This document shows, in pieces, positions 18,501-28,743 of a stretch of DNA of 64,000 nt. The DNA comes from Mesorhizobium sp. PAMC28654 (lineage in GTDB: Bacteria > Pseudomonadota > Alphaproteobacteria > Rhizobiales > Rhizobiaceae). How positions within the stretch are numbered: position 1 is the stretch's first letter; each line of letters starts with the position of its first letter. The notes beneath the pieces are model-generated. The model did not search any database, had not been told where the DNA came from, and was given only the letters and a program-made list of their open reading frames with translations. Both the position numbers and the translations under genes were made by a program. The stretch spans positions 1,612,001 through 1,676,000 of the forward strand of contig NZ_CP085135.1 in the NCBI RefSeq assembly GCF_020616515.1. Direction: 5' to 3'.

Positions 18501-21141
18501 AGTGCCGAGAAATGGCCACGTGGCGTCTGGTCGCCGCTCTTCGGCAGGATCGAGTTGACGATGTCGAAAGTGGGCGCCATGAACAGCGTGAGGATGAGCA
18601 GGGCCTGCCATTGTGCCGCTTGCGTGAAGGGGAGCAGCGTCCAACCGGCGATGGCCGCCATCACCCAGAAGATCGGCGTCAGCGAGCGGCGCAGATTATC
18701 GACCATTTTCCAGCGCGACAGTGCCGGCACACCTGAGCGTGGGTCGAGGATGAAGCCGAGAAGCTGCCAGTCGCCCCGCGCCCAGCGATGGTGACGCGAC
18801 GCGTCGACGGAATAACGGGTCGGATAGTCCTCGACCAATTCGACGTCCGTGACCAGGGCCGAACGCGCCAGAGCACCCTCGAGCAGATCGTGGCTGAGAA
18901 TGGTGTTTTCCTCGATGCGGCCCTGCAGGGCGGCTTCGAAGGCGTCGACATGATAGAGGCCCTTGCCGGTGAAGGACCCGTCGCCGAAGACGTCCTGGTA
19001 GAGATCGGACACCGCGAACACATAAGGATCCAGGCCGCGATTGGCGGAGAAAACCCGCTGGAAGAACGACGCATCATCGCCTGATGTCAGCGACGCGGTG
19101 ATGCGCGGCTGCAGGATCGCGTAGCCGGCCGTGACCACGTGCTTTGCCGCATCGAAATGCGGCCGGTTGAGCGGATGACAAAGCTTGCCGACCAGTGTGG
19201 CGACCGCGTCACGCGTGGTGCGCGTGTCGGCGTCGAGTGTCATCACGTGGACGACGTTTTCCGGCAAGGGCACATCCAGCGGCAGGAAGGTGGTGTCGCT
19301 GTCGCCGCGCAGCATCAGGTTCAGTTCATGCAGCTTGCCACGCTTGCGCTCCCAGCCCATCCATGCGCCCTGGGCGGCGTTATACAGCCGGTGCCGGTGC
19401 AACAGATAAAAGCGGGGTGCTCCGGTTTCGACAGGATAGCGGGCGTTCAGCCGGGCGATCTCGGCGCGAGCGTATTCGAGGATTTCCATATCCCCGGCAT
19501 CGATTTCGGTCTTGCTGTCGGGCCAGTCGGACAGCAAGGCGAAGTGAATCTCGCCCGCCAGATTGGCGAGGTGATGCACTTCGATGTTGCGGATATTTTC
19601 CTCGACGTCATCGCGTGAGCCGATAAGCGACGGCACCACCACCAGCGTGCGTGCCTCCGCCGGCACGCCATGCTTGTAGTCATAGCCGACCAGTCGCGTT
19701 GGCTTCAGGAACAGCAGCACGACGGTGTTGAAGAAGGCGAGCGCGCCTTCACTGGCCGGCACGGCAAACAGGGCCAGCATCACGACGATGGAAGGTACCG
19801 AGAGACCGAGATGGGCAAGCGCGTTGCCGGCTAGGACGAGAAGCAGGACCGTCAGCGCAAAGACCGGCAGCACGATGCCCAGCCATCCGGTCTTGCGGAA
19901 GGTCCGGTTGACGATCTGGCTGACGGTCTGCCGATAGCCGATAGCCTTTTCCAGTTCCTGCCGACGCGGGCCGACGAGGAAGAAGCCGACATCGGTGAGG
20001 GACTTGGCCGGATCGACTTCGGTGAGGGACTTGGCCGGATCGACTTCGGCGCCGGCGGACAAGTGGCCGGCGAGTTCGATAGCCTTCTCCGCGACGCGGA
20101 ATTCGGAGAGGTCGGAGCGGCGCGCCAGTTCCTCGATCGCGGTCCGATACTGGTCGCGCGAGAAGAAGTCGAGCGCGGCGAAATCGGTACGTTCCCGCAG
20201 AAGCGTGTCGATGCGGCTGACGCCTTCGAACCACACCGTCCAGTCGACATCGTGATGAGGCGCAGGCCGCGGATGATGTTGCCGGTGGTCACATTGCCGC
20301 TGGACAGCGTGTGATGCTCGCCGATGATAATTTCCTCGGCGTCGGAGCCAGTTTTCTCGAGCTCCCCTTCCAGCCATTCCAGCGCCTTGCCGGCGTTCTG
20401 CGATCCATCGCGCAAGCGGTAGAGCAACTGGGTGGCGAAGGTGGTATCCTGCGCATGAGCGCCGTAACTCGACAGGATCGCCTGCCGGTCAGCGCTGTCG
20501 TCTGTCGCCAAAACGCGATCGGCGACATCATTGGCGATCTGGCGCATCTGCCGGGTGCGATTGACCCTGACGGCCAGACGGCGAAGATTTTCGATCAGGA
20601 CGAAGCGCAGCAGTGAAGGCAGCGCCCAGAGTTCGCCGATCTTCAGCGGTTCGACTGACTGAAAACCCTCGACGATCGCCTTGAACATGTTTGCCGAAAC
20701 GGAACTGTCCGAATGCGCCACATAGGTCCAGGCTAGCGCCAGCGCGCGCGGCACGGCAGCCCCGTCTGGCAGTTTCAGCGTCGGCAACTGGCGGTAGAAA
20801 CGGCGCGGCAGATCGCGCTTGATCTGGAAAATGGTCTCTTCGACCAGATAATTGTTGTCCAGCAGCCATTGCGCCGCCGGAGTGATCGTCTCACCCTTGG
20901 CCTGCGCCGCATTGGTCGAGCGGTAGACTTCGAGGATTTTCTTGGCGCTGTCGCGGGTGCGGGCCTGAAAATCGAACGGCGTCAGGCCGAACAGATCCTT
21001 GAGGTCGCCGCTGGCGAGGCTTTCGCCCAGCGCGCGCAAGCGGTCTTCAGGCAGATAATTGGAGCGTATCGGCTCCTCGGTTATGGCCGGGAAGCTTGCG
21101 CTTGTCTTGTCGATTTGGGCAGGGTTTGTCTGAATATTCAT
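12549..21141 (-). pseudogene. ndvB: Cyclic beta-1,2-glucan synthase NdvB, two frameshifts
   Basis: This is the giant inner-membrane enzyme that starts, extends and cyclises beta-1,2-glucan. The N-terminal part (MNIQTNPAQIDK to GNIIRGLRLI) is followed by a GT84 glycosyltransferase with membrane helices (MTLDADTRTT, RYSVDASRHHRWARGDWQLLGF), then a carbohydrate-binding/GH94 phosphorylase region (YAHHSGMSI; GGDWNDGMNRVGE). The frame breaks twice, each time by one missing base: near 20252 (RLIT to SDVDWTVWFE) and in an A run near 14928-14931 (SNWNV to FGGFDSDG). Restoring both gives 2864 codons, the expected NdvB length. I chose ATG 21141 because an upstream ATG adds a non-homologous leader. As written it cannot yield the complete enzyme; sequencing error is quite possible. 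Confidence 0.85.
19995..20048. repeat. 27-bp tandem duplication in ndvB
   Basis: Two exact, adjacent copies of a 27-base unit (19995-20021 and 20022-20048) encode EVDPAKSLT twice in NdvB. The frame is kept. It lies just before the membrane-anchored glycosyltransferase domain. Confidence 0.85.
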
Positions 21142-21208
21142 TGAAAATTCCGTATGGCGGACACTCAGCGGCGTCACCGCCACGGCAATGTCCTTAAAAC
21201 CGATTCAA

Positions 21209-21224
21209 ATGCAATTGGTTGCAT
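21209..21224. promoter_or_regulatory. 6-4-6 inverted repeat upstream of ndvB
   Basis: ATGCAA-TTGG-TTGCAT lies 68 bases upstream of the ndvB start, within the 268-base gap to hutD. It may be a regulator site in the ndvB promoter. No other support. Confidence 0.25.
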
Positions 21225-21409
21225 CGCAACACTTGGCCGAAAGTTTGTGTCCGCACCACGACAGGGCGTTATCTTTCGACAACCTCCAGACGAGCGCCCC
21301 TCGCTCCCGTCCGGGTTTGATCGACGAAGAGGATTCAGGCTTTTTCGTGATGCCGCGACGAGCTTACGCCATATTTCGCCGGCGTCACGATCATGTTTAG
21401 AAACAGACG

Positions 21410-21997
21410 TTAATTGTTGCCCGCGACACGATCGATGCGGATCACGAACAGCGTCGAGATTCCGGCCGGCTCGATGAGCATTTTTCCAGCATTTCGCTCG
21501 ACCAAAAGGGTGTCGAGCGCTCCAAGGTGGGCGGGCGACATGCCGGCCACCTTGATTTCCCCATCAAGGCTCAGGATGACGGTCGTATCGGCGTCGGCTT
21601 GGATTTCGTGCGGAGCCGAAATCACCAGACGCTCGACCGCATGGGTCATGCGGCTGCGCCTTGTCATGACGTTGAGGTCCGTGATTGGACCAGCAATCAG
21701 CGCCGCCGCTGTCGGCGCATCGGCGGGAAAAGAGAGCGGCGCTGCCGCCCTGGTCACCGCGACGGGTGACCGGCCGGCTATGTCGAGGGAGATGCCCTCC
21801 CCTTCCAGAACCGCCAAAGTGCGATCAATGCCGGCGAATTGCGAGAACGGACCGCCGTTCTCGACACGCGCCATGGAGATGCGCCAGTCGAAATCATCCA
21901 GTCCTGCGGCAGCGGGCGAGACGACGATTTCCGTCGTCACGCCACCGCCGTTCTTCCACGGCATCGATCGGTATTCGGCTGCCCGCAGGATATGCAT
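21410..21997 (-). CDS. hutD: HutD-family protein
   Basis: This 195-aa cytosolic cupin-like protein belongs to the HutD family, thought to limit hut expression or bind formylglutamate or urocanate; its exact role is unsettled. Family marks are MPWKNGGGVTTEI near the N terminus and DFDWRISMARV, followed by GPFSQFAGIDRTLAVLEG. ATG 21997 (MHILRAAEYRS) lies 4 bases after the hutU stop, so translation is coupled. Longer in-frame starts would overlap hutU and are not homologous. It is last in the hutI-hutH-hutG-hutU-hutD operon. Confidence 0.85.
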   Translation of the reverse strand: MHILRAAEYRSMPWKNGGGVTTEIVVSPAAAGLDDFDWRISMARVENGGPFSQFAGIDRTLAVLEGEGISLDIAGRSPVAVTRAAAPLSFPADAPTAAALIAGPITDLNVMTRRSRMTHAVERLVISAPHEIQADADTTVILSLDGEIKVAGMSPAHLGALDTLLVERNAGKMLIEPAGISTLFVIRIDRVAGNN

Positions 21998-22001
21998 GGC
22001 C

Positions 22002-23672
22002 TCAGCCCAGAATGCCCGGCAGGTTGAGCTGGTGCTCCCTGGCGCACTCGATGGCGACGTCGTAGCCGGCATCGGCATGGCGCATGACGCCGGTCGCCGG
22101 ATCGTTCCAGAGCACGCGTTCCAGGCGCTTGGCCGCTTCGGGAGTACCGTCCGCGACGATGACCATGCCGGCATGCTGCGAGAATCCCATGCCGACGCCG
22201 CCGCCATGATGCAGCGACACCCAGGTGGCGCCGGACGCCGTGTTGAGCAGCGCGTTGAGCAGTGGCCAGTCGGACACAGCATCCGATCCGTCTTTCATGG
22301 ACTCCGTCTCGCGGTTCGGCGACGCGACCGAGCCGGAATCGAGGTGATCGCGGCCGATAACCACTGGCGCCTTGAGCTCGCCCTTGGCGACCATTTCGTT
22401 GAAGGCGAGGCCAAGCCGGTGGCGATCGCCGAGCCCGACCCAGCAGATGCGCGCCGGCAGGCCCTGGAAAGCGATCCGCTCACGCGCCATGTCGAGCCAG
22501 TTGTGCAGATGGGTGTTGCCCGGCGTCAGTTCACGCACCTTGGCGTCGGTCTTGTAGATGTCTTCCGGATCGCCGGACAGTGCTGCCCAGCGGAACGGTC
22601 CGATGCCGCGGCAGAACAGCGGACGGATATAGGCCGGCACGAAGCCCGGGAAGGCGAAGGCATTCTCGAAGCCTTCTTCCTTGGCCACCTGGCGGATGTT
22701 GTTGCCGTAGTCGAGTGTCGGCACGCCGGCATTCCAGAATGCCACCATCGCCTCGACATGTTCGCGCATGGAAGCGCGTGCCGCCTTCTCGACCGACTTG
22801 GGGTCGCTGACGCGCTTCTCGCGCCACTCAGCCATTGTCCAGCCCTTCGGCAGATAGCCGTTTATGGGGTCATGGGCCGAGGTCTGGTCGGTGACCATAT
22901 CGGGGCGGATGCCGCGCCTGAACATTTCCGGGACGATCTCGGCCGCATTGCCAAGCAGGCCGACCGACTTCGCTTCGCCGGCCTTGGTCCAGCGCTCGAT
23001 CATCGCCATCGCCTCGTCGAGCGTGTCGGCGCGCTCGTCGACATAGCGGGTGCGCAGGCGGAAATCGATCGAATCGGGATTGCATTCGATCGCAAGGCAG
23101 CAGGCGCCGGCCATCACGGCCGCCAGCGGCTGCGCGCCGCCCATGCCGCCGAGACCGCCGGTCAGGATCCACTTGCCCTTGAGATTGCCGCCATAATGCT
23201 GCCGGCCAGCCTCGACGAAGGTCTCGTAGGTGCCCTGCACGATGCCTTGCGTACCGATGTAGATCCATGAGCCGGCCGTCATCTGGCCGTACATCATCAG
23301 GCCCTTCTTATCGAGCTCGTTGAATTTATCCCAGGTCGCCCAATGCGGAACCAGATTTGAATTGGCAATGAGCACACGCGGCGCATCGGCATGAGTGCGA
23401 AACACGCCGACCGGCTTGCCGGACTGCACCAGCAGCGTCTCGTCATCGGCAAGCGTCCTCAAGGAAGCGACGATACGATCAAAGTCGTTCCAGGTGCGCG
23501 CCGCCCGGCCGATGCCGCCATAGACGACCAGTTCATTGGGATTTTCGGCGACGTCCGGATCGAGATTGTTCATCAGCATGCGCAATGGCGCTTCCGTCTG
23601 CCAGGAGCGCGCACTGATTTCCGTGCCACGCGGGCTGCGGACTTCACGGATGTTGTGGCGAGGATTGTTCAT
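22002..23672 (-). CDS. hutU: Urocanate hydratase
   Basis: This 556-aa NAD-dependent enzyme converts urocanate to imidazolone propionate, step two of histidine breakdown. Length and sequence are canonical: [18 protein letters not shown] near the N terminus, [19 protein letters not shown] in the Rossmann-like NAD region, YNNIRQ-type DYGNNIRQ and the [19 protein letters not shown] segment that carries the conserved cysteine region. A strong ribosome site (GGAGATG) precedes the ATG. It follows hutG after a 27-base gap. Confidence 0.97.
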   Translation of the reverse strand: MNNPRHNIREVRSPRGTEISARSWQTEAPLRMLMNNLDPDVAENPNELVVYGGIGRAARTWNDFDRIVASLRTLADDETLLVQSGKPVGVFRTHADAPRVLIANSNLVPHWATWDKFNELDKKGLMMYGQMTAGSWIYIGTQGIVQGTYETFVEAGRQHYGGNLKGKWILTGGLGGMGGAQPLAAVMAGACCLAIECNPDSIDFRLRTRYVDERADTLDEAMAMIERWTKAGEAKSVGLLGNAAEIVPEMFRRGIRPDMVTDQTSAHDPINGYLPKGWTMAEWREKRVSDPKSVEKAARASMREHVEAMVAFWNAGVPTLDYGNNIRQVAKEEGFENAFAFPGFVPAYIRPLFCRGIGPFRWAALSGDPEDIYKTDAKVRELTPGNTHLHNWLDMARERIAFQGLPARICWVGLGDRHRLGLAFNEMVAKGELKAPVVIGRDHLDSGSVASPNRETESMKDGSDAVSDWPLLNALLNTASGATWVSLHHGGGVGMGFSQHAGMVIVADGTPEAAKRLERVLWNDPATGVMRHADAGYDVAIECAREHQLNLPGILG

Positions 23673-23699
23673 GCGGACATCTCCAGAAAGAAAAGGACT

Positions 23700-24518
23700 T
23701 CAGCCTTGTGCCCAGGCAATCGCGGTTTTCAGAATTTTCTCGAGCGTGGCGCGGATCGGCGCGGCAAACTCGGCGTCATACGGCACCGGCCAATTGTCGG
23801 GCGCGCCCTTGCCTTCCGGCTCGCGCATATAGCCGCGATTGGACAGCTCCATCTGCAGCGCGTGCACGCCGTTTTGCGGCTGGCCGAAATGGCGCGTGAT
23901 CCAGCCGCCCTTGAAGCGGCCGTTGACGACAAAGGTTTCGCCGGTCTCGGCCATGATCTGGCCGACCGTTGCCTGCAGGACAGGATCGGCGCTCTTGCCG
24001 TCATTGGTGCCGAGATTGAAGACCGGCAGCGTGCCGTCGAACAGGCGCGGCAGCACCGAGCGGATCGAGTGGCAGTCGTAGACTACAATCGTCGGATGCA
24101 GCGCCCGTAGCCTGTCGATCTCGGCCTGCAGGGCCGCATGATAAGGCATGAAGAATTTTTCGCGGCGTTCGTCGACCTCCGACGGACCCGGTTCCTCGCC
24201 TTCACGGTAGAGCGGATCGCCATCGAAGGTCTCGGTCGGGCACAGCCCGGTCGTCGCCTGGCCCGGATAGAGCGAGGCGCCCGATGGGTCGCGGTTGACG
24301 TCGATGACGGTGCGCGAGATCGCTGTGTGTACGACGGTCGCGCCAAGGCCGCCGGCGAAATCATAGAGCTGGTCGATCCACCAGTCGCAGTCGCGACGGC
24401 CCAGCCACGGCGACACCAGCCGATTCTCAAGCCCAGCGAGATCGATGCCGGTGTGCGGGATCGACACCAGCAAAGGTGCCGTACCGCGGGTCACCGTAAG
24501 CCAGGGCGTGCTTGTCAT
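23700..24518 (-). CDS. hutG: N-formylglutamate amidohydrolase
   Basis: This 272-aa enzyme hydrolyses N-formylglutamate to glutamate and formate, the last step of the HutF/HutG branch. Family marks: PLLVSIPHTGIDL near the N terminus, RDCDWWIDQLYDF, DVNRDPSG, VVYDCHSIRSVLP (conserved DxH region) and FKGGWITRHFG. ATG 24518 overlaps the hutH stop (TGATG), and an in-frame GTG three bases earlier is less likely. Together with hutF, it shows that this organism releases formate instead of formamide from histidine. Confidence 0.93.
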   Translation of the reverse strand: MTSTPWLTVTRGTAPLLVSIPHTGIDLAGLENRLVSPWLGRRDCDWWIDQLYDFAGGLGATVVHTAISRTVIDVNRDPSGASLYPGQATTGLCPTETFDGDPLYREGEEPGPSEVDERREKFFMPYHAALQAEIDRLRALHPTIVVYDCHSIRSVLPRLFDGTLPVFNLGTNDGKSADPVLQATVGQIMAETGETFVVNGRFKGGWITRHFGQPQNGVHALQMELSNRGYMREPEGKGAPDNWPVPYDAEFAAPIRATLEKILKTAIAWAQG

Positions 24519-26059
24519 CACGCAGCTCCCGAAATCGATGGCAACGCGACCGCACCGGCCGCCTTCACGGCTGCGCCGCTGCGGACCATGGCGATGGCCT
24601 TTTCCATGTCGGGATGGAAATGTCGGTCATTGTCGAGGTGCGGCACTTCTGCCCTGACCAGCTTGCGCACCGCTTCAAGCGCTGCGCTCGAAGCCAGAGG
24701 CAGATGAAAATCGCAGCCTTGCGCGGCCGCCAGCAATTCGATGCCGATGACGGCTGTCGCGTTCTCGACCATGCCGATCAGGCGGCGCGCGCCGTGCGCG
24801 GCCATCGACACATGGTCTTCCTGGTTGGCGGAGGTCGGGATCGAATCGACGCTGGCCGGATAGGCCTTCTGCTTGTTCTCCGAGACGAGTGCCGCCGCCG
24901 TCACCTGCGGGATCATGAAGCCAGAGTTCAGACCGGGCTTGGGCGTCAGGAAGGCCGGCATGCCCGACAGCGCCGGATCGACCAGCATGGCGATGCGACG
25001 TTCCGAGAGCGAGCCGATCTCGCAGACCGCGAGCGCGATCATGTCGGCGGCGAAGGCCACCGGCTCGGCGTGGAAATTGCCGCCGGAAAGGGCGGTGTCG
25101 TCCTCGGCGAAGATCAGCGGATTGTCGGTGACGCCATTGGCCTCGGTGCCCAGCGTGTCCGCTGCCTGACGCAGGACGGTGAGTGCCGCGCCCATGACCT
25201 GCGGCTGGCAGCGCAGGCAATAGGGATCCTGCACGCGCTCGTCGCCAACCCGGTGCGATTCGCGGATGGCGCTGCCGGCCATCAGACTGCGCAGTGCGTC
25301 CGCCGTCTCGATCTGGCCGCGATGCTTTCTCAGCACATGGATGCGCGGATCGAAGGGGGCGTCGGAGCCTTTTGCCGCGTCGGTCGACAAGGCGCCGGCG
25401 ACGAGCGCCGAATGGTAAAGCACTTCGGCCTCGAACAAAGCAGCGAGCGCATAGGCCGTCGAGAACTGCGTTCCATTGAGCAGCGCCAGGCCTTCCTTGG
25501 CGCCCAATATCACCGGTTCCAGCCCGTGCGAGACAAAGGCGACCTTGGCCGGCACGCGGCCGTGCGGGGTAAAGCATTCGCCGACGCCGATCATCACCGC
25601 CGTCATATGCGACAGCGGGGCAAGGTCGCCGGAGGCACCGACGGAGCCTTGCGCCGGGACGACCGGGATGACGTCATTGGCCAGCATCGCTTCGAGCAAT
25701 TCGATCGTTTGCGGCCTTACACCGGAGGCGCCCTGCGCCAGGCTGGCAAGCTTCAGCGCCATCATCAGGCGAGCGATGGCAACCGGCATCGGCTCGCCGA
25801 CGCCGGCGGCATGCGACAGCACGATGTTGCGCTGCAGGGTTTCCAGATCCTCGGCGGGGATGCGGACGCTGGCCAGCTTGCCGAAGCCGGTGTTGATGCC
25901 ATAGACGGGCTCGCCCTTGGCGACGATCCTCGCGACAGCCTCGGCGCTCGCCTTGATCCTTGGCCGGCAGGCATCGTCCAGTTTCGGCACGGCGCCGCGA
26001 TAGATTGCGCGCCAGTCGGCCAGCGTGGCGTTACCGGGCTTCAGAGTCAGTTCGGTCAT
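24518..26059 (-). CDS. hutH: Histidine ammonia-lyase
   Basis: This 513-aa enzyme removes ammonia from L-histidine to give urocanate. The electrophilic MIO cofactor forms from Ala142-Ser143-Gly144 in [13 protein letters not shown]. Other family marks are [20 protein letters not shown] and [15 protein letters not shown] [11 protein letters not shown]. The start ATG 26059 has GGAGAGGA just upstream and overlaps the hutI stop (ATGA). In-frame upstream starts would lie inside hutI. Control is expected from HutC, encoded across the divergent promoter. Confidence 0.97.
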   Translation of the reverse strand: MTELTLKPGNATLADWRAIYRGAVPKLDDACRPRIKASAEAVARIVAKGEPVYGINTGFGKLASVRIPAEDLETLQRNIVLSHAAGVGEPMPVAIARLMMALKLASLAQGASGVRPQTIELLEAMLANDVIPVVPAQGSVGASGDLAPLSHMTAVMIGVGECFTPHGRVPAKVAFVSHGLEPVILGAKEGLALLNGTQFSTAYALAALFEAEVLYHSALVAGALSTDAAKGSDAPFDPRIHVLRKHRGQIETADALRSLMAGSAIRESHRVGDERVQDPYCLRCQPQVMGAALTVLRQAADTLGTEANGVTDNPLIFAEDDTALSGGNFHAEPVAFAADMIALAVCEIGSLSERRIAMLVDPALSGMPAFLTPKPGLNSGFMIPQVTAAALVSENKQKAYPASVDSIPTSANQEDHVSMAAHGARRLIGMVENATAVIGIELLAAAQGCDFHLPLASSAALEAVRKLVRAEVPHLDNDRHFHPDMEKAIAMVRSGAAVKAAGAVALPSISGAA

Positions 26060-27291
26060 TGTCCTCTCCAGATGCGGGCATGCAGGGGGTTGAAGCCCAT
26101 GCGGTAAACGAGTTCGGCCGGGCGCTCGATATTCCAGATCGCCAGATCGGCCAATTTTCCGACTTCGAGCGTACCGGTTTGTCCAAGCAGGCCCAGCGCG
26201 CGGGCGGCTTCGCGGGTGACGCCCGCAAGGCATTCGTCGACGGTGAGGCCAAACAGCGTCGCCGCCATGTTCATGGTCAGAAGCAGCGAGGTCAGCGGCG
26301 AGGTGCCGGGATTGTTGTCGGTCGCGACAGCCATCTTGACACCGTGCTGGCGGAACAGGCTGATCGGCGGCTTTTTCGTCTCGCGAATAAAGTAAAAAGC
26401 GCCGGGCAGGATCGTCGCCACGGTTCCGGCCTTGGCCATCGCCACGGCACCCGCCTCATCGGTGTATTCGAGATGATCAGCCGACAGCGCCCCATAGCGG
26501 GCGGCGAGTTCGGCGCCATGCAGGTTGGACAATTGGTCGGCATGAAGCTTGACGGGCAGGCCCCCCGCTTTCGCGGCGTCGAACACAACAGCCATCTGCT
26601 CAGGCGAAAAGGCGATGCCTTCACAAAAACCGTCGACCGCATCGGCCAATCCTTCGGCGGCGACGGCCGGCAGAATCGTATTCGCGATCAGGTCGATGAA
26701 AGCATCCTTGTCGCCCTTTGCTTCAGGCGGCAGCGCATGGGCGCCAAGAAAGGTCGTGCAGACCGTAACCGGACGTTGCTCGCCCAGCCGGCGCGCGGCA
26801 CGAAGCGATTTCTTCTCGTTTTCCAGATCGAGGCCGTAGCCAGACTTGATCTCAACGGTGGTGACGCCCTCTGCCATCAACGCATCGAGGCGGGGCAACG
26901 ACTGGATGACCAGTTCATCTTCGCTGGCAGAGCGTAGCGCCTTCACCGACGAGACGATGCCACCACCGGCCCGTGCGACTTCCTCATAGGTGGCGCCGGC
27001 CAGCCGCATCTCGAATTCGTTGGCACGGTTGCCGGCATGAACGAGATGAGTGTGGCAGTCGATCAGGCCGGGCGTGATCCAGCGGCCCTCGCAATCGACC
27101 GTCTCCACACCCTGACTGAGCACTGATGGCATATCGGTTTCAGCGCCAGCATAGACGATCAGCCCATCGCGCACGGCGATCGCGCCCTTTTCGACGACGC
27201 CTGGTCCGGGCGTGCTTTCGGCCATGGTTACCAGGCGCGCATTGCGCCAGAGGCGAACCTCTCCTGCCCGACTTTTGCTCTCTCCAGCCAT
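26056..27291 (-). CDS. hutI: Imidazolonepropionase
   Basis: This 411-aa amidohydrolase-superfamily metalloenzyme opens imidazolone propionate to N-formimino-glutamate, step three. The metal motif HTH is at residues 80-82 ([11 protein letters not shown]). Further ligands are in KLHADQLSN and ADHLEYTDE, and the catalytic aspartate is in [12 protein letters not shown]. It heads the minus-strand hut operon, with its start 29 bases from the HutC-type palindrome at 27321. The preceding ribosome site is weak (GAAAAG). Confidence 0.96.
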   Translation of the reverse strand: MAGESKSRAGEVRLWRNARLVTMAESTPGPGVVEKGAIAVRDGLIVYAGAETDMPSVLSQGVETVDCEGRWITPGLIDCHTHLVHAGNRANEFEMRLAGATYEEVARAGGGIVSSVKALRSASEDELVIQSLPRLDALMAEGVTTVEIKSGYGLDLENEKKSLRAARRLGEQRPVTVCTTFLGAHALPPEAKGDKDAFIDLIANTILPAVAAEGLADAVDGFCEGIAFSPEQMAVVFDAAKAGGLPVKLHADQLSNLHGAELAARYGALSADHLEYTDEAGAVAMAKAGTVATILPGAFYFIRETKKPPISLFRQHGVKMAVATDNNPGTSPLTSLLLTMNMAATLFGLTVDECLAGVTREAARALGLLGQTGTLEVGKLADLAIWNIERPAELVYRMGFNPLHARIWRGQ

Positions 27292-27320
27292 GATCTTTTC
27301 CGTTTCAATCGGTCGCGATT

Positions 27321-27332
27321 ATGTATATACAT
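27321..27332. promoter_or_regulatory. HutC-type operator between hutI and hutF
   Basis: ATGTATATACAT is a perfect 12-base palindrome and closely resembles the TGTATATACA core of HutC sites known in Pseudomonas. It sits between the divergent hutI and hutF starts and is framed by a second, longer inverted repeat, CGTTTCAAT (27301-27309) and ATTGAAACG (27333-27341). HutC is encoded downstream of hutF, so repression relieved by urocanate of both hut operons and of hutC itself is the likely scheme. Confidence 0.75.
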
Positions 27333-27390
27333 ATTGAAACGCACTGCAAGTCCATCATCGCATGTTAAACAGGGAATCGGGGAGAAAAAC

Positions 27391-28743
27391 GTGACATCGA
27401 TCTTTGCGGAACAGGCCCTCCTGCCCGACGGCTGGCATGCCGATGTGCGGATCGCGTTCACCGGCGACCGCATCACCGCGGTCGAAACCGCGGCCGGCGC
27501 CCTGCCCGGCGATGAGCGTCACGCGATCCTCCTGCCCGGCATGCCAAACCTGCACAGCCACGCTTTCCAGCGCGGCATGGCTGGCCTTGCCGAGCTTCGC
27601 GGCCCCTCCGCAGACAGTTTCTGGAGCTGGCGCGAGGTGATGTACCGCTTCGCGCTGTCGATGACACCGGATCAGGTCGAAGCGGTCGCGGCGCAACTCT
27701 ATGTCGAGATGCTGGAAGCCGGGTTTTCGCGCGTCGGCGAGTTCCACTACCTGCATCACGACCGCGACGGAAAACCTTATGCCAACATCGCCGAAATGGC
27801 CGAGCGCATCGCCGCGGCGGCTGGGGATACCGGCATCGGCCTGACGCTGCTGCCGGTCTTCTATGCGCATTCGTCTTTCGGTGGCGCTGCCCCGAATGAA
27901 GGCCAGCGCCGATTCATCAATGATGTGAATCGGTTCACGCGCATTGTTGAGAAAAGCCGCGAATCCGTTCGCAGTTTGAATCAAGCAGTCGTTGGTGTCG
28001 CCCCACACAGCCTGCGCGCCGCGACGCCGGAAGAACTCACCCTGGTAGAGGCGATGGCGCCCGATGGGCCAATCCATATCCACGTCGCCGAACAAATGAA
28101 AGAAGTCGACGATTGCCTTACCTGGTCAGGCGCACGGCCGGTCGAGTTTCTGCTTGGCCATGCCAAGGTCGACCAGCGCTGGTGCCTGATCCACGCCACA
28201 CACATGACCGAAGCCGAAACGATCGGCATGGCCAAGAGCGGCGCCGTTGCCGGCCTCTGCCCGATCACCGAGGCCAATCTCGGCGACGGCACATTCGCCG
28301 CGCCGCTCTTCATGCAAAATGGCGGCCGTTTCGGCGTCGGCTCGGATTCAAATGTACTGATCGGGTTGCCCGATGAGTTGCGCCAGCTTGAATATTCGCA
28401 GCGCCTGGCCCATCGCGCTCGCAACGTGCTGGCAGTGGCCGGCGGCTCGAACGGGCGCGCCCTGTTCGATGCCGCGCTCGACGGCGGCAGCACGGCTCTC
28501 GGCGCCGGCGCTTCACGGATCGCTGTTGGCGCCCCTGCCGATGTCGTCTCGCTCGACGCCGACCATCCCTCGGTTGCTGGTAAGCGCGGTGATGCGATCC
28601 TCGACGCCTGGATCTTCGCCAATGGCAGCAAGATCGACTGCGTCTGGGTGCATGGCAGAAAACAGGTCAGCGGCGGTAGGCATGCGAAACGTGAAGCCAT
28701 CGCCGAACGCTTTCGCAATGTGATGATGGCGCTATCAGCATGA
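27391..28743 (+). CDS. hutF: Formimidoylglutamate deiminase
   Basis: This 450-aa amidohydrolase converts N-formimino-glutamate to N-formylglutamate and ammonia. The zinc motif is in PNLHSHAFQRGM, with further ligands in IHIHVAEQ and LIHATHM, and the catalytic aspartate region is in GVGSDSNVLI. GTG 27391 is the best start: GGGGAG lies a few bases upstream and the product begins VTSIFAEQALLPDG as in relatives. The TTG at 27334 lies inside the operator and would give a non-homologous leader. The stop overlaps hutC by 4 bases. Confidence 0.93.
   Translation: MTSIFAEQALLPDGWHADVRIAFTGDRITAVETAAGALPGDERHAILLPGMPNLHSHAFQRGMAGLAELRGPSADSFWSWREVMYRFALSMTPDQVEAVAAQLYVEMLEAGFSRVGEFHYLHHDRDGKPYANIAEMAERIAAAAGDTGIGLTLLPVFYAHSSFGGAAPNEGQRRFINDVNRFTRIVEKSRESVRSLNQAVVGVAPHSLRAATPEELTLVEAMAPDGPIHIHVAEQMKEVDDCLTWSGARPVEFLLGHAKVDQRWCLIHATHMTEAETIGMAKSGAVAGLCPITEANLGDGTFAAPLFMQNGGRFGVGSDSNVLIGLPDELRQLEYSQRLAHRARNVLAVAGGSNGRALFDAALDGGSTALGAGASRIAVGAPADVVSLDADHPSVAGKRGDAILDAWIFANGSKIDCVWVHGRKQVSGGRHAKREAIAERFRNVMMALSA

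Noticed and set aside
21414..23270. Long plus-strand open frame opposite hutD and hutU
   Set aside because: Spans two well-identified genes on the other strand and shows no protein-like features.
24512..26107. Plus-strand frame of 531 codons opposite hutH
   Set aside because: Antisense shadow; hutH is complete with its MIO motif.
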